A DNA stretch of 64,000 bases from Rickettsiales bacterium (lineage in GTDB: Bacteria > Pseudomonadota > Alphaproteobacteria > Rickettsiales > SXRF01), in the NCBI GenBank assembly GCA_021299465.1, contig JAJTHB010000005.1, positions 72,456 to 136,455 on the forward strand. Reading direction: 5' to 3'. The position numbers and the translations under genes were made by a program. The notes under the pieces are model-generated. The model had not been told where the DNA came from, searched no databases, and worked only from the letters and a program-made list of their open reading frames with translations. Positions 36,914 through 46,415 of this stretch are shown piece after piece (the first letter of the stretch is position 1; each line of letters begins with the position of its first letter).

Positions 36914-37531
36914 TTATACACTAGATGCCGATTTTTCGGAAGGTTTTTTTCCCAGATGGCCGCAGACCGTTTCGGCAAAGAGCATTGCATCGGGCGGGCT
37001 TTGGCCCAAAAGGCGTGAAAGTAGCGAGGGTTTGTTGATTCCGGTCTTGAGGGTTTGCTGAAGTGCGTTTTTTACATCCGCAGCAACCTCAGATTGCCGG
37101 CAATGTTCAAGCAACATAATAGCGGCCAGCAGCGTTGAGGAGGATGTTTCGTCCGCTGCTTCAAACATGGCGAAGTCATCGTTGATATAGGAAATGGCGC
37201 GGATCATCGTACCTTCATCAACATTTAGCCCTTCTTCGTCACGATGTTCATCGCTTAGGCCAAAATGCTGGCGGATCACGTGGCAGACATGCTCAAAGCC
37301 TTCTTTTTGCGGCATATGCGCGCCGCCGATGAGCAGGCATTTGGTTCGCTTAAGCGAGTCGAACGAAGAGGGAAGGATGCCTTTGTTGTAATTCATGCCA
37401 TAAATACGGCTGCCAATTTCGATGGTTTCAAGGGTGAGCTGCGCGCCAGCTTCACGCAAAATAAATAAGGCTGAGTCAATGAATGCGGGTGATTCGTTAT
37501 CGCCGTAAGCGATGGTAACGGGGATACTCAT
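36914..37531 (-). CDS. Shrunken isocitrate/isopropylmalate dehydrogenase-like protein
   Basis: 205 aa, about half an NADP-isocitrate dehydrogenase. Residues 4-95 match the enzyme's N-terminus ([49 protein letters not shown], where active IDH has YGDGIGPEI and TPQGGG). Residues about 118-165 match its C-terminus ([21 protein letters not shown], where IDH has YAMFEAVHGSAPDIAG, LNAAIMMLVH). The centre, with the substrate arginines and metal aspartates, is missing. The frame is intact and coupled to alaS by ATGA. In several alphaproteobacteria icd lies near recA-alaS, so this may be a decayed or repurposed copy. No catalysis expected. Confidence 0.75.
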   Translation of the reverse strand: MSIPVTIAYGDNESPAFIDSALFILREAGAQLTLETIEIGSRIYGMNYNKGILPSSFDSLKRTKCLLIGGAHMPQKEGFEHVCHVIRQHFGLSDEHRDEEGLNVDEGTMIRAISYINDDFAMFEAADETSSSTLLAAIMLLEHCRQSEVAADVKNALQQTLKTGINKPSLLSRLLGQSPPDAMLFAETVCGHLGKKPSEKSASSV

Positions 37532-40293
37532 GCAAGTATCGATTTGATCTTGGTAACTGCCGCATCAATCTTGGCTACATCCGGCCCGCCGCCTTGTGCT
37601 ATCTCCGGTTTGCCGCCGCCGCCCTTACCGCCAAGCTCGGCGACCGCTGCTTGTACAAGCGTGACCGCGCTGATCTTATCACTATGCGGTTTATTCACGC
37701 CGACAACCACTGAGGCTTTGCCCTCCACATTCGTGGCAACCACCACCACATCGGCTTGTTTCAGGTATCCATTCGCCACATCGCGCAGTTCCTTGGGATC
37801 CAGCCCGTCAAAAGCTTTGCCAATGAATTGGTACGCGCCGATGGTTTCTGGTTTGGCCGCTGTATCACTACCCAACGCAAGCTGCTTTTTGGCTTCAGCA
37901 AGCAGTTTGGTGAGCTTACGGTTTTCTTCCTGCAGCGCTGTCTGATACCCTTCAAGCTTGCTGCATTCGCTGCTGGCAAGAGCCGTTAAGGATGAAAGCG
38001 GTGCGCCTTCAATTGCTTTTGCATCACCATTTATTGCGGGCAGGGGCTTTTCGGTTGCTTGGCTGCTTAATTTACTTTGCGCATCCGCCAGCTCACCATG
38101 AAGGCGTAGGTGATCGCGGTAAAGCGCGGCGGCTTTTTCTGTGAGATCAGCAAGGCGCTCAAGCCAGAAGCGGCGCACATTTTCGCCGGTAGTGGCTTCA
38201 ATGCGGCGAATACCGGCTGCTACGGAGCCTTCGGAGGTGATTTTGAAAATCTGGATGTCGCTAGTGTCGCGCACATGGGTGCCGCCGCATAATTCAACCG
38301 AATAGGTGCTGCCGTCATGGTTTTTTCCCATACTCAAAACACGTACCCTATCACCATATTTCTCGCCAAACAGCGCCATCGCGCCTGCCTTGATCGCATC
38401 ATCGGGCGCCATTTCCTTGCATTCCACCACGCCGCCGCGCGCAACTACTTCATTCACCGTGGTTTCTATGAATGCTAGTTCCTCTGCGCCGACTGCCTTG
38501 GGGTGGCTGATATCAAACCTCAGGCGATCATCCGCAACCAGCGAGCCTTTTTGCGTTACATGCGCGCCGAGTTTGTCGCGTAGTGCTTTGTGAAGTAAAT
38601 GCGTCACCGAATGGTTGGAACGGATGCGGTTGCGCCGTGCTGAATCAATCGCGGCATGCACACTATCCGCAAGGCGAATCGGCGCATGAAGTTTGGCCTT
38701 ATGGATGATGAAGTCTTCCAGCGGTTTCTGGGTATCAAGAATAGTGGCGATTTTTCTGCCGCCTGCGCTGAATTCACCGGTATCGCCAACCTGGCCTCCT
38801 GATTCACCATAAAATGGCGTGTGATCAAGAACAATAAACACCTCATCACCCGCATCGGCTGATTCAACTGAAACACCGTTTTTAACGATGGCGAAAATCT
38901 TGCAGTCCGCTTCGTCTTTTTCGTAACCGACAAACTCGGTGTTGCCGAGCTGTTCTTTCATCTCAAACCAGATGCGGCTGGTGGCAACATCGCCTGATCC
39001 TTTGTGTGCGGCGCGCGCCATTTCGCGCTGGCCTTCCATCGCCTTTTCAAAACCGTCTGTATCGACACCAATCCCCTGCGACTTCAGAATATCCTGTGTC
39101 AGATCAAGTGGAAAACCATAGGTGTCATAGAGTTTGAAGGCTGCTTCACCTGGGAGATGCTGGCCTTTGCCTAGCCTTGCAGTTTCTTCTTCAAGAAGCT
39201 TAAGACCACGATCCAGCGTTTCTTTGAAGCGCTCTTCTTCCTGTTTTAAGTTTTCGGTGATGGATGCTTCTGCGCGAAGCAGCTCAGGATACTGACCGCC
39301 CATTTCTTTAACGAGTGCAGGCACCAGTTGATACATGAGAGGGTCTTTGCAACCAAGCTGATGAGCATAGCGCATGGCGCGTCGCATGATACGGCGTAGC
39401 ACATAGCCGCGGCCTTCGTTAGAGGGCATCACGCCGTCAGCCATCAAAAAGCACGATGAACGCAGATGATCGGCGATGACCTTGTAAGCCGCTGCTTCAC
39501 CGTTTGATCCAGCACATCGCTTGATATCGGTAATCAGGTTTTTGAATAAATCAATCTCATAATTGTCATGCACGCCCTGCATGACGGCGGTGATACGCTC
39601 GAGACCCATGCCGGTATCAATTGAGGGTTTTGGTAGGTCAATGCGTTTAGCTGCATCGATCTGCTCATACTGCATGAAAACAAGGTTCCAGATTTCAACA
39701 AAGCGGTCGCCGTCCTGATCCTTTGATCCGGGCGGGCCGCCGGCAATATGATCGCCGTGATCATAAAAAATCTCCGAGCACGGGCCGCACGGGCCGGTAT
39801 CGCCCGCTGACCAAAAGTTATCACTACTATTGATACGAATGATTTTGTGATCAGCAAATCCAGTGAGCTTTTTCCAAATGTTCCATGCAGTATCATCATC
39901 ATGATACACAGTGACGCAGAGCTTTTCCGCGCTTAGGCCATATTCCTTGGTGAGTAAGTTCCATGCGAGATGTATCGCTTCTTCCTTGAAATAATCACCG
40001 AAAGAAAAATTGCCGAGCATCTCGAAAAAAGTATGGTGACGAGCGGTGTAGCCAACATTGTCGAGGTCATTATGTTTGCCACCCGCGCGTACGCATTTCT
40101 GGCTGGTGGCGGCGCGCGTAAATGGCAGTTTTTCAATGCCGGTAAACACGTTCTTAAACTGCACCATGCCTGCTGCCGTGAACATGAGCGTTGGGTCGTT
40201 ATGTGGCACAAGCGATGAAGAAGGGCGGACTTCATGCCCGTTTTTGCCAAAGAAATCTAAGAATGTCGCGCGGACTTGGTTAAGGCTGGTCAT
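37528..40293 (-). CDS. alaS: Alanyl-tRNA synthetase
   Basis: Charges tRNA-Ala and edits mischarged Ser and Gly. 921 aa. Class II core at the N-terminus ([34 protein letters not shown]), editing domain with [17 protein letters not shown] and the zinc site CGGTHV, and a C-terminal oligomerisation domain ([17 protein letters not shown]) ending in a glycine-rich [14 protein letters not shown] segment. Terminates upstream of the IDH-like gene with a 4-bp overlap. A recA terminator separates it from recA. Confidence 0.97.
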   Translation of the reverse strand: MTSLNQVRATFLDFFGKNGHEVRPSSSLVPHNDPTLMFTAAGMVQFKNVFTGIEKLPFTRAATSQKCVRAGGKHNDLDNVGYTARHHTFFEMLGNFSFGDYFKEEAIHLAWNLLTKEYGLSAEKLCVTVYHDDDTAWNIWKKLTGFADHKIIRINSSDNFWSAGDTGPCGPCSEIFYDHGDHIAGGPPGSKDQDGDRFVEIWNLVFMQYEQIDAAKRIDLPKPSIDTGMGLERITAVMQGVHDNYEIDLFKNLITDIKRCAGSNGEAAAYKVIADHLRSSCFLMADGVMPSNEGRGYVLRRIMRRAMRYAHQLGCKDPLMYQLVPALVKEMGGQYPELLRAEASITENLKQEEERFKETLDRGLKLLEEETARLGKGQHLPGEAAFKLYDTYGFPLDLTQDILKSQGIGVDTDGFEKAMEGQREMARAAHKGSGDVATSRIWFEMKEQLGNTEFVGYEKDEADCKIFAIVKNGVSVESADAGDEVFIVLDHTPFYGESGGQVGDTGEFSAGGRKIATILDTQKPLEDFIIHKAKLHAPIRLADSVHAAIDSARRNRIRSNHSVTHLLHKALRDKLGAHVTQKGSLVADDRLRFDISHPKAVGAEELAFIETTVNEVVARGGVVECKEMAPDDAIKAGAMALFGEKYGDRVRVLSMGKNHDGSTYSVELCGGTHVRDTSDIQIFKITSEGSVAAGIRRIEATTGENVRRFWLERLADLTEKAAALYRDHLRLHGELADAQSKLSSQATEKPLPAINGDAKAIEGAPLSSLTALASSECSKLEGYQTALQEENRKLTKLLAEAKKQLALGSDTAAKPETIGAYQFIGKAFDGLDPKELRDVANGYLKQADVVVVATNVEGKASVVVGVNKPHSDKISAVTLVQAAVAELGGKGGGGKPEIAQGGGPDVAKIDAAVTKIKSILA

Positions 40294-40314
40294 AGGGCGC
40301 GCACCTTACAAAAA

Positions 40315-40342
40315 AACATCCGGCCCTGCAAGACCGGATGTT
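40315..40342 (-). terminator. Rho-independent terminator of recA
   Basis: On the minus strand the stem AACATCCGG / CCGGATGTT (forward arms 40315-40323 and 40334-40342) encloses a 10-nt loop and runs straight into a T-run (TTTTTT). It lies 20 bp after the recA stop and 22 bp before the alaS ATG. The only textbook intrinsic terminator I found in the window. Confidence 0.85.
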
Positions 40343-40361
40343 CTCATAATTAATAATGGAT

Positions 40362-41399
40362 TTAAGCTGCGTCTTCGGCTTCCATTTCGGATGGCGCACC
40401 CTTGAGCGCATCCGAGAGCTTTCCACCGTTATCGCGGATTTTCTTTTCGATTTCATCCGCGATTTTGGGGTTGTCTTTAAGGAACTGGCGGGCATTTTCT
40501 TTGCCCTGGCCGATGCGCTGACTATCGTATGAGAACCAGGAGCCGGATTTTTCGATGATATTTGATTTAACGCCGAGGTCAATCAGTTCACCGGTTTTAG
40601 ATATGCCTTCGCCATACATAATATCAAATTCAACCTGACGGAATGGGGGCGCTACTTTGTTTTTGACAACCTTCACGCGTGTCTGATTACCGATCACTTC
40701 TTCTTTATCCTTGATCGCTCCGATTCGGCGGATGTCCATACGAACAGATGCATAGAATTTAAGGGCATTACCGCCTGTGGTGGTTTCGGGATTGCCGAAC
40801 ATGACCCCGATCTTCATGCGGATCTGATTGATGAAGATAATCGTGCAGTTGGTGCGGCTGATCGAGCCGGTGAGTTTGCGTAGCGCCTGGCTCATCAGGC
40901 GCGCCTGCAGACCCATATGGGAATCGCCCATCTCGCCGTCCAGCTCGGCTTTGGGCACGAGCGCAGCAACTGAATCCACCACGATCACATCAATCGCGCC
41001 GCTGCGCACAAGCGTATCGGCGATTTCGAGCGCCTGCTCGCCGGTATCCGGCTGCGAGATGAGTAGGTTATCGATATTCACGCCTAGTTTTTTCGCGTAA
41101 ACAGGATCGAGCGCGTGCTCGGCGTCAATAAATGCACAGGTGCCGCCTTTTTTCTGCGCTTCCGCGACGATATGCAGGGTAAGGGTGGTTTTACCAGAGC
41201 TTTCTGGCCCATAAATCTCGATAATACGGCCTTTGGGAACGCCGCCGATGCCCAGTGCAATATCAAGGCCTAGCGAGCCTGTAGAAATGGCTTCTATTGA
41301 TTCAGCGTTCTGCGTATCGCCGAGTTTCATGATGGAGCCTTTACCAAAGCTCTTTTCGATTTGCGATAGCGCAGTTTCCAGTGCTTTATTCTTATCCAT
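40362..41399 (-). CDS. recA: Recombinase A
   Basis: DNA strand exchange and SOS co-protease. 345 aa. Walker [14 protein letters not shown], the DNA-binding loops and [47 protein letters not shown] all conserved; acidic C-terminus ([10 protein letters not shown]). ATG preceded by AGGGGA. Own promoter and terminator, so transcribed singly or with its upstream neighbour in addition. Confidence 0.98.
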   Translation of the reverse strand: MDKNKALETALSQIEKSFGKGSIMKLGDTQNAESIEAISTGSLGLDIALGIGGVPKGRIIEIYGPESSGKTTLTLHIVAEAQKKGGTCAFIDAEHALDPVYAKKLGVNIDNLLISQPDTGEQALEIADTLVRSGAIDVIVVDSVAALVPKAELDGEMGDSHMGLQARLMSQALRKLTGSISRTNCTIIFINQIRMKIGVMFGNPETTTGGNALKFYASVRMDIRRIGAIKDKEEVIGNQTRVKVVKNKVAPPFRQVEFDIMYGEGISKTGELIDLGVKSNIIEKSGSWFSYDSQRIGQGKENARQFLKDNPKIADEIEKKIRDNGGKLSDALKGAPSEMEAEDAA

Positions 41400-41426
41400 A
41401 GTTATCCCCTGTTAAATATTAACGTC

Positions 41427-41454
41427 AAAATACACGCTTTGAAACGTGCTGCAA
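41427..41454 (-). promoter_or_regulatory. recA promoter with CACG-N8-CGTG dyad filling the spacer
   Basis: Minus strand -35 TTGCAG (41449-41454), 16-bp spacer, -10 TATTTT (41427-41432). The spacer is exactly a dyad, CACG-N8-CGTG (41433-41448). The usual alphaproteobacterial LexA box GTTC-N7-GTTC is absent from this gap, as is the E. coli CTG-N10-CAG. The dyad is therefore a candidate operator, perhaps for a LexA with altered specificity. Confidence 0.45.
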
Positions 41455-41458
41455 GTTT

Positions 41459-42112
41459 TTATCGTGTGTTTGGCGGTGTTTCGATGATGACGCGAGTAAG
41501 AACGTATAGCAGCAGGCCATTTAAACAATGCCACAGGAAGTGGGTGCCAACCCAGAGAATTGGGCACATCATCATATCAATGGATCTGAACGTTAGCGAA
41601 GTAGCAAAAATACCAAAGGCCAGAAAAAGCCACATGGCCTTCGAATGGGCTTTGTATTTCAGTATGCTGCCGATGATTATCAGTGCAGCAAGGCTTGGAA
41701 AGTAGGTGATTGAGCCGTTAAAGCTGAACTCGCGTGGGATAGATTCTGTCAGCTGCGCAATAGCGAAAAAACCGGCGAGGCAAGCAGTCGTTTGCCATTT
41801 TTTGAGCCCAACCAGCCGACGCAGCGATACCCATAAATAGAAGAATATAAAGATGGTAATGGGTATGACATCAGCAAGCATTGCCCAGCGTGTTGCTACC
41901 GTATGAAACAAAAAACTGCCGATGCCTACCGCGCAGACAATCACGATAAGTGTTACGGCCTGCCAATCTTTATATGAGGATTTTTGGTGGAGCCTAATTA
42001 GAAAAAATGCTCCAATGATGAAGGCAAGGTTAGTAACGGCGTTAAACGGTTCGCTCCAAAAGCTCGCATCGGTGCGCTCACAGTAAATGTCGAGTTGCTC
42101 TTGTAGATTCAC
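41459..42112 (-). CDS. Ceramidase-like (alkaline ceramidase / CREST family) membrane protein
   Basis: 217 aa with about seven hydrophobic helices. The family pattern is plain: CERTDASFWSEPFNAVTNLAF near the start, SFLFHTVATRWAMLADVIPI in the middle with the conserved Ser-His and Asp, and RSIDMMMCPILWVGTHFLWHCLN near the end with two His. These His and Asp residues bind zinc in alkaline ceramidases. In bacteria the substrate is unknown and may be another amide lipid. GTG start at 42112. The downstream gene recA has its own promoter in the 59-bp gap. Confidence 0.82.
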   Translation of the reverse strand: MNLQEQLDIYCERTDASFWSEPFNAVTNLAFIIGAFFLIRLHQKSSYKDWQAVTLIVIVCAVGIGSFLFHTVATRWAMLADVIPITIFIFFYLWVSLRRLVGLKKWQTTACLAGFFAIAQLTESIPREFSFNGSITYFPSLAALIIIGSILKYKAHSKAMWLFLAFGIFATSLTFRSIDMMMCPILWVGTHFLWHCLNGLLLYVLTRVIIETPPNTR

Positions 42113-42121
42113 GATGGCTCG

Positions 42122-42556
42122 TTAATTAGCAATATTGAACGCCCGTGACGGCTTTCTTTTGAATTCGCGGAATTGAAGCGTTCTTAGATCCGGCGGCACA
42201 GGCGCTTCAGGAAAGTAATCCTTAAAATCTCCGCGTGCAACCTGATATTGTGATAAGGCCGAATTCAATCTGACTTCACAATTACCATGGCGGCCTAAAT
42301 CCTGATCACGTGGTATAACCCAGAAAGGGATGCCATCCTCGTAAAAATGACCAAGATAGGTTACTACTGAATTGCTGTATTGTTGATAAATCTGATGCGA
42401 ATTCTGCAGCTCGCACACTCTGGAGGCTTTATATACGGATGATAAACTTCCAAAAAATCGGTGTGAAACTGAATCATGCCCCATGGCAAAGCCATTGGTG
42501 CTACTTCCAGCAAGTAGCGTAAATCCTAATGAAATAACTACTGCTAACGATTTCAT
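42122..42556 (-). CDS. Secreted hypothetical protein, 144 aa
   Basis: Not recognised. Signal peptide MKSLAVVISLGFTLLAGSST with cleavage around GFA-MGH. The mature part contains two cysteines (VCELQ and NCEVR) that could form a disulfide, and is aromatic-rich with a basic C-terminus. Its ATG is partly inside a perfect hairpin (42555-42572) and has no recognisable Shine-Dalgarno. It sits 9 bp upstream of the ceramidase-like gene and is likely cotranscribed. Confidence 0.65.
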   Translation of the reverse strand: MKSLAVVISLGFTLLAGSSTNGFAMGHDSVSHRFFGSLSSVYKASRVCELQNSHQIYQQYSNSVVTYLGHFYEDGIPFWVIPRDQDLGRHGNCEVRLNSALSQYQVARGDFKDYFPEAPVPPDLRTLQFREFKRKPSRAFNIAN

Positions 42557-42572
42557 GCTATTAGGATAGCAT
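42555..42572 (-). promoter_or_regulatory. Hairpin occluding the start codon of the 144-aa gene
   Basis: ATGCTAT (42566-42572 arm on the minus strand) pairs perfectly with ATAGCAT (42555-42561 arm) across a 4-nt loop CCTA. The second arm ends inside the ATG of the secreted protein gene. The A/U-rich stem is only modestly stable but would cover the initiation site. No T-run follows, so it is not a terminator. Confidence 0.35.
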
Positions 42573-42629
42573 AAACTCTTTTCTAATTTGATAATTTAGG
42601 GGAGCAATTTTAGTCGATTTTTAGCTAAA

Positions 42630-44201
42630 TTAACCGGTAACGTCTTTAATTTTACTGGCAAGCTGTTTAAGGGTGAATGGTTTGGCCAGGAAGTTAAAGC
42701 TACGCTCACTACCATAATTGTTTACAAACACATCTTCGGCATAGCCAGAGATAAAAATGACTTTCACGTGCGGATAAAGTGGGGTGAGCTTATCGATCAT
42801 GGTCGGGCCATTCATGCCGGGCATGATGACATCGGTAACGATCACCTGCACATCATTACCGTGCTGCTGCATGAGATCAATCGCGGTTTCTGCGCAATCT
42901 GCTTCAAGCACCGTGTAGCCTTTGTTTCTCATCGCGCGTGCAGCAAAAATGCGTACCGGTGTTTCGTCTTCAACAAGCAATATGGTGCCTTTGCCTGTCA
43001 AATCAGCGCCATGAGCTTTGTCCGCCGATTCGCTGTCGACTGAGGGCGGCTTGACTTCCTGCTGGGCAACGCTCGGGAAGAATAAGCTAAAGTTAGTGCC
43101 TTTTCCTTCCTGACTTGCGACATAAACATACCCGCCTGATTGTTTGACAATGCCATACACCGTGGAAAGTCCTAATCCCGTACCGGAGCCAACTTCCTTG
43201 GTTGAGAAGAACGGCTCGAATACCTTTTGCAAAATCGTTTTGGGTATGCCGCAGCCGGTATCGATGACTTCAACAAGAATATAGTCGCCATTTGGAATGA
43301 CAGAATCTTCTTCTGCTGGAGCGATTAAGTCTCGCGATAGGGGTGAACGCGGGCCTATAGTAACTTTACTTGTTTGGATAGTTAGTGTGCCGCCGCCAAG
43401 CATGGCATCGCGCGCATTGACGGCAAGATTGATTAAAACTTGTTCAAGCTGACCTTGATCCGCCTTAACATGACCAATGTCGCGGCCATGAATCATCTTT
43501 AGTTCAATATTTTCGCCGATGAGGCGACGTATCAGGTTGGAAAGTTCTGCAAGCACATCCGTCAAATCAAGAACCTTGGGCTGAAGGGTTTGGCGGCGAG
43601 AGAAAGCCAGTAATTGGCGCACCAGATTTGCTGCGCGGTTAGCATTCTGCTTGATCTGCATAATATCAGCAAAGGATTGATCGCCAGCGGGATGGCGCAT
43701 CAGCAAAAGATCGCAAAAGCCGATCATAGCTGTTAGCAGATTATTAAAATCATGTGCAACGCCGCCAGCAAGCTGACCCACGGCCTGCATTTTCTGGGAA
43801 TGAGCAAAACGTAGCTCAAGGTTTTTTTGTTCTGTAATATCAATTAAATGAAGTATCAGCCTGTGCCCCGAGCTGGTTCGTTCCACTAAACTGAAATAGG
43901 CAGCCACTACGACATCTGCACTGTTTGGCAGGCGTAAATTAAAGATTGCGGGATCAGCCGGTATTTCACTTTTTACGGCTTTGTGAATAATTACTTTTGC
44001 TTCTTCCTTGCTGGTATCCACAATTAATTGAAGTAGAGGGAAGGGGAGTTTCTCAATTAATGTATTCTGCGTAAGTTTATGAAATGATTGATTCGCTTCT
44101 ATGATGAGGCCGTCATTATCAAGTTTCACCACCGCGATGGGTGAATTTTCAATAAAACTGTCAAGTTTGAGATCGAGTGTCACTTGGGAATCGGGGGTCA
44201 C
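42630..44201 (-). CDS. cckA: CckA-type hybrid histidine kinase, C-terminal half
   Basis: 523 aa. A PAS domain (about 12-125), then HisKA with H150 in GQLAGGVAHDFNNLL, HATPase with NLAVNARDAM, DTGCGIPKT and GTGLGLSTVYGIV, and a receiver domain from about 405 with phospho-acceptor D457 in IVTDVIMPGMNG and a late AKPF lysine. Kinase-receiver order and neighbourhood (after flhB) fit CckA, the kinase feeding ChpT-CtrA. It has no membrane segment; these are in the preceding gene, which overlaps by 4 bp. Begins with GTG at 44201 directly after an A9 run. It may be made as a separate protein, by frameshift fusion, or both. Confidence 0.85.
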   Translation of the reverse strand: MTPDSQVTLDLKLDSFIENSPIAVVKLDNDGLIIEANQSFHKLTQNTLIEKLPFPLLQLIVDTSKEEAKVIIHKAVKSEIPADPAIFNLRLPNSADVVVAAYFSLVERTSSGHRLILHLIDITEQKNLELRFAHSQKMQAVGQLAGGVAHDFNNLLTAMIGFCDLLLMRHPAGDQSFADIMQIKQNANRAANLVRQLLAFSRRQTLQPKVLDLTDVLAELSNLIRRLIGENIELKMIHGRDIGHVKADQGQLEQVLINLAVNARDAMLGGGTLTIQTSKVTIGPRSPLSRDLIAPAEEDSVIPNGDYILVEVIDTGCGIPKTILQKVFEPFFSTKEVGSGTGLGLSTVYGIVKQSGGYVYVASQEGKGTNFSLFFPSVAQQEVKPPSVDSESADKAHGADLTGKGTILLVEDETPVRIFAARAMRNKGYTVLEADCAETAIDLMQQHGNDVQVIVTDVIMPGMNGPTMIDKLTPLYPHVKVIFISGYAEDVFVNNYGSERSFNFLAKPFTLKQLASKIKDVTG

Positions 44202-45208
44202 CAGAGCTTTTTTTTTAGCTCAGCCGACGCATCGGAAAAGTTATGAACAAGCGCAGTACAGCCGACCATCTTGCCCTGATCATCACGAATGACTTTCTGG
44301 TTGATGAACGACTTCATCATTCCTCCGGTTTTCTTTTGTAGCGTAACTTCACCTTCATAATTATCAGGTTGGATTCGATCGCTACGATTACCGGATTGAT
44401 GAATGATATCTTGCAGTGAAAGGCTGTGGCGGCCTAATTCGCCATCCTGATAGCCAAGCCATTGTTCTAAAACAGGATTGACATAAACCAGTTCACCGCT
44501 TGGGTTGGTCATGTAAACACCCATATTCATGGTGTCCATAACATGAGAAAAGAGCGTGATCGATGATTTATTTATCGATGTGGCGGTGCTACCCAATTCT
44601 TCTGATGCTCTTTCTTCAACAAAGTCACGGCCACGCAGCATGATAAAGCCGCTGGGGCGCAATATTGGCTCAATAGACATTACAATCTTGTGATACTCAT
44701 TGCCAACACCTCGAATATCAAACAACACCTTCGAGTAAATTCCGTGTTCAATAGCGGTTAAGATCTTATTGCCTTCTTCCTTACTTACTTTGCCCAGTTC
44801 GAGCAGGACATCGATGGTTCGGCGCGGTTGCCTGAGGAAATCAGGAAACATGTCTTGAAAAGAGCGATCAAGGTAAATGATGTTGCCATCCTTACGAATA
44901 ATCATGCAGAATTTATTATTGATTCCAAGCGCAGAGGCAAAAAGTGCATTTTGAAACTCTGTGGTCAGCACAAGATCACGATTGCGCTGAACAACCGTAA
45001 TAACATACCAGCCAGAAATCACGATTAGAGCGGAAATCATGATCAGCATATTCACGCGATCATTAATCGATAAAGTAAGGCTGACTGATATCAATAATAC
45101 ACTGAGAAATACTACAAAAAGCTGGGCAATGGTTGGAGTTCTGCGCCGAATAACGAAATCGCGAGATGTTGCTTTGCCGCTATTTAAGTCCGTGTAGCGT
45201 ACCTGCAT
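44198..45208 (-). CDS. CckA-type sensor, N-terminal half (membrane and PAS part)
   Basis: 336 aa. Two close transmembrane helices (LFVVFLSVLLISVSLTLSI and MLIMISALIVISGWYVITV) and two PAS-like domains (about 85-200 and 215-330; NMGVYMTNPSGELVYVNPVL, WLGYQDGELGRHSL), with no kinase domain. It ends SAELKKKLW at a TGA that overlaps the GTG of the next gene. The fused pair would have the TM-TM-PAS-PAS-PAS-HisKA-HATPase-REC order expected for CckA. See the slippery site at 44207-44213. Confidence 0.82.
   Translation of the reverse strand: MQVRYTDLNSGKATSRDFVIRRRTPTIAQLFVVFLSVLLISVSLTLSINDRVNMLIMISALIVISGWYVITVVQRNRDLVLTTEFQNALFASALGINNKFCMIIRKDGNIIYLDRSFQDMFPDFLRQPRRTIDVLLELGKVSKEEGNKILTAIEHGIYSKVLFDIRGVGNEYHKIVMSIEPILRPSGFIMLRGRDFVEERASEELGSTATSINKSSITLFSHVMDTMNMGVYMTNPSGELVYVNPVLEQWLGYQDGELGRHSLSLQDIIHQSGNRSDRIQPDNYEGEVTLQKKTGGMMKSFINQKVIRDDQGKMVGCTALVHNFSDASAELKKKLW
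44207..44213 (-). other. dnaX-like -1 slippery heptamer A AAA AAG between the CckA halves
   Basis: In the zero frame of the N-terminal half the minus strand reads CTA AAA AAA AAG CTC TGG TGA. The A run covers 44208-44216 (nine A), and A AAA AAG in this phase is identical to the E. coli dnaX heptamer. A -1 slip leads into the frame of the C-terminal half without a stop and yields a fusion of about 860 aa. The run is flanked by GAGCT and AGCTC. No strong downstream hairpin was identified by eye. Confidence 0.55.
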
Positions 45209-45335
45209 GAATTCACCTAATTCGAAATGACAGTTGTTGATATGGCATCTTTAGGAAATTCTCATAAAATAACAACAGGTTTTTTGCATTCTTGGGCTCT
45301 TCTGGCAAAACGTTGATAATATTTGCTGGCAGAGC

Positions 45336-46406
45336 CTATATCTTTTTACCTTTCAGTTGGTAGACGTATGAGATTACTTTAGCGACGGCTTCGTAATGAA
45401 TGATAGGAATCTCCTTGTTTAGCTCACCAGAAGCAAATAGCGCGCGAGCCAGCGGAGGGTTCTCAACAATCGGTATCTCATGTTCTTCTGCGATTTCACG
45501 CATACGCAGTGCAAGTAAATCCTGTCCCATAGCCATTATCACGGGCGCTTTCATTTCCTTATTATCATACTGTAATGCTACCGCGTAGTGCGTAGGGTTG
45601 GTGATGACAACATCCGACTGGGGTACAGCAGACATCATGCGTTGTTTGGCGCGCTCCATACGAAGCTGGCGCAGGCGCTGCTTGATCATTGGATCGCCTT
45701 CTGATTGCTTGTATTCGTCTTTGATTTCCTGCTTGCTCATGCGAAGGTTTTTGGTGAATTGGAAGCGCTGATAAAGCAAGTCAATCAGCGCGATGAAGAA
45801 AATTGCAATCAATGTTCCAATAAGCAGCTTGATTGCTAGTTCGCCCATGTAGAGCAGCATCGCCAGAATTGTGCTATCGGGCAGTTGCTTGAGATGGCCT
45901 AAGTCTGAGGCGACCGAGAGATAACCAACGACGCCAACAATAATAAATTTGAGTAATGTTTTGATAAACTCGACAACTGATTGCAGCGAAAAGATGCGCT
46001 TGAAGCCTGCCAGCGGGGATATTTTACTTAGTTTGGGGGCAATCGGATCCGTTGAAATCACAAAACCGCTTTGCAGAAAACGAGCAAGTACACCTGCTGC
46101 AAAAGCAAGCATCACCGGTATGGCGATCACTGACATCGTGCCAAGAATAACGTGATTCATGGCAAGCGCAAGCGAGGCTGGATCGGTTTGAATGCTATCC
46201 GCATCAGCCAAAAATGGTAGCAGTAGCGATTTTGTATTTTGTAAAATAGATGGTGCAAATGCGCCAACGGTTAGGGCAAGCACAGAAAGAATCAAAAAAT
46301 TGCTAATCTCTTTAGAGTAGGGGATTTGGCCCTTTTCAAATGCTTCCTGCAGGCGCTTTTGCGTGGGGTCTTCGGTTTTTTGATCTTGGTCTTCGCCTTC
46401 AGCCAT
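45336..46406 (-). CDS. flhB: Flagellar export switch protein FlhB
   Basis: 356 aa component of the flagellar type III export gate that switches from rod/hook to filament substrates. N-terminal cytoplasmic start (EGEDQDQKTEDPTQKRLQ EAFEKGQ region typical), four transmembrane segments, and the cytoplasmic domain with the autocleavage site NPTH in VVITNPTHYAVALQYD. Last gene of the flgB-flgC-fliE-fliQ-fliR-flhB run; 10 bp after fliR. A C-terminal-domain paralogue is encoded at 49108-49401. Confidence 0.97.
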   Translation of the reverse strand: MAEGEDQDQKTEDPTQKRLQEAFEKGQIPYSKEISNFLILSVLALTVGAFAPSILQNTKSLLLPFLADADSIQTDPASLALAMNHVILGTMSVIAIPVMLAFAAGVLARFLQSGFVISTDPIAPKLSKISPLAGFKRIFSLQSVVEFIKTLLKFIIVGVVGYLSVASDLGHLKQLPDSTILAMLLYMGELAIKLLIGTLIAIFFIALIDLLYQRFQFTKNLRMSKQEIKDEYKQSEGDPMIKQRLRQLRMERAKQRMMSAVPQSDVVITNPTHYAVALQYDNKEMKAPVIMAMGQDLLALRMREIAEEHEIPIVENPPLARALFASGELNKEIPIIHYEAVAKVISYVYQLKGKKI

Positions 46407-46415
46407 AAAATTTAC

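Noticed and set aside
41400-41458. Standard alphaproteobacterial SOS box at recA
   Set aside because: No GTTC-N7-GTTC or GAAC-N7-GAAC in the recA upstream gap; only the CACG dyad is present.
45209-45335. Repeat TGGCA pair downstream of flhB as a terminator
   Set aside because: The copies are in direct, not inverted, orientation and cannot form a stem.
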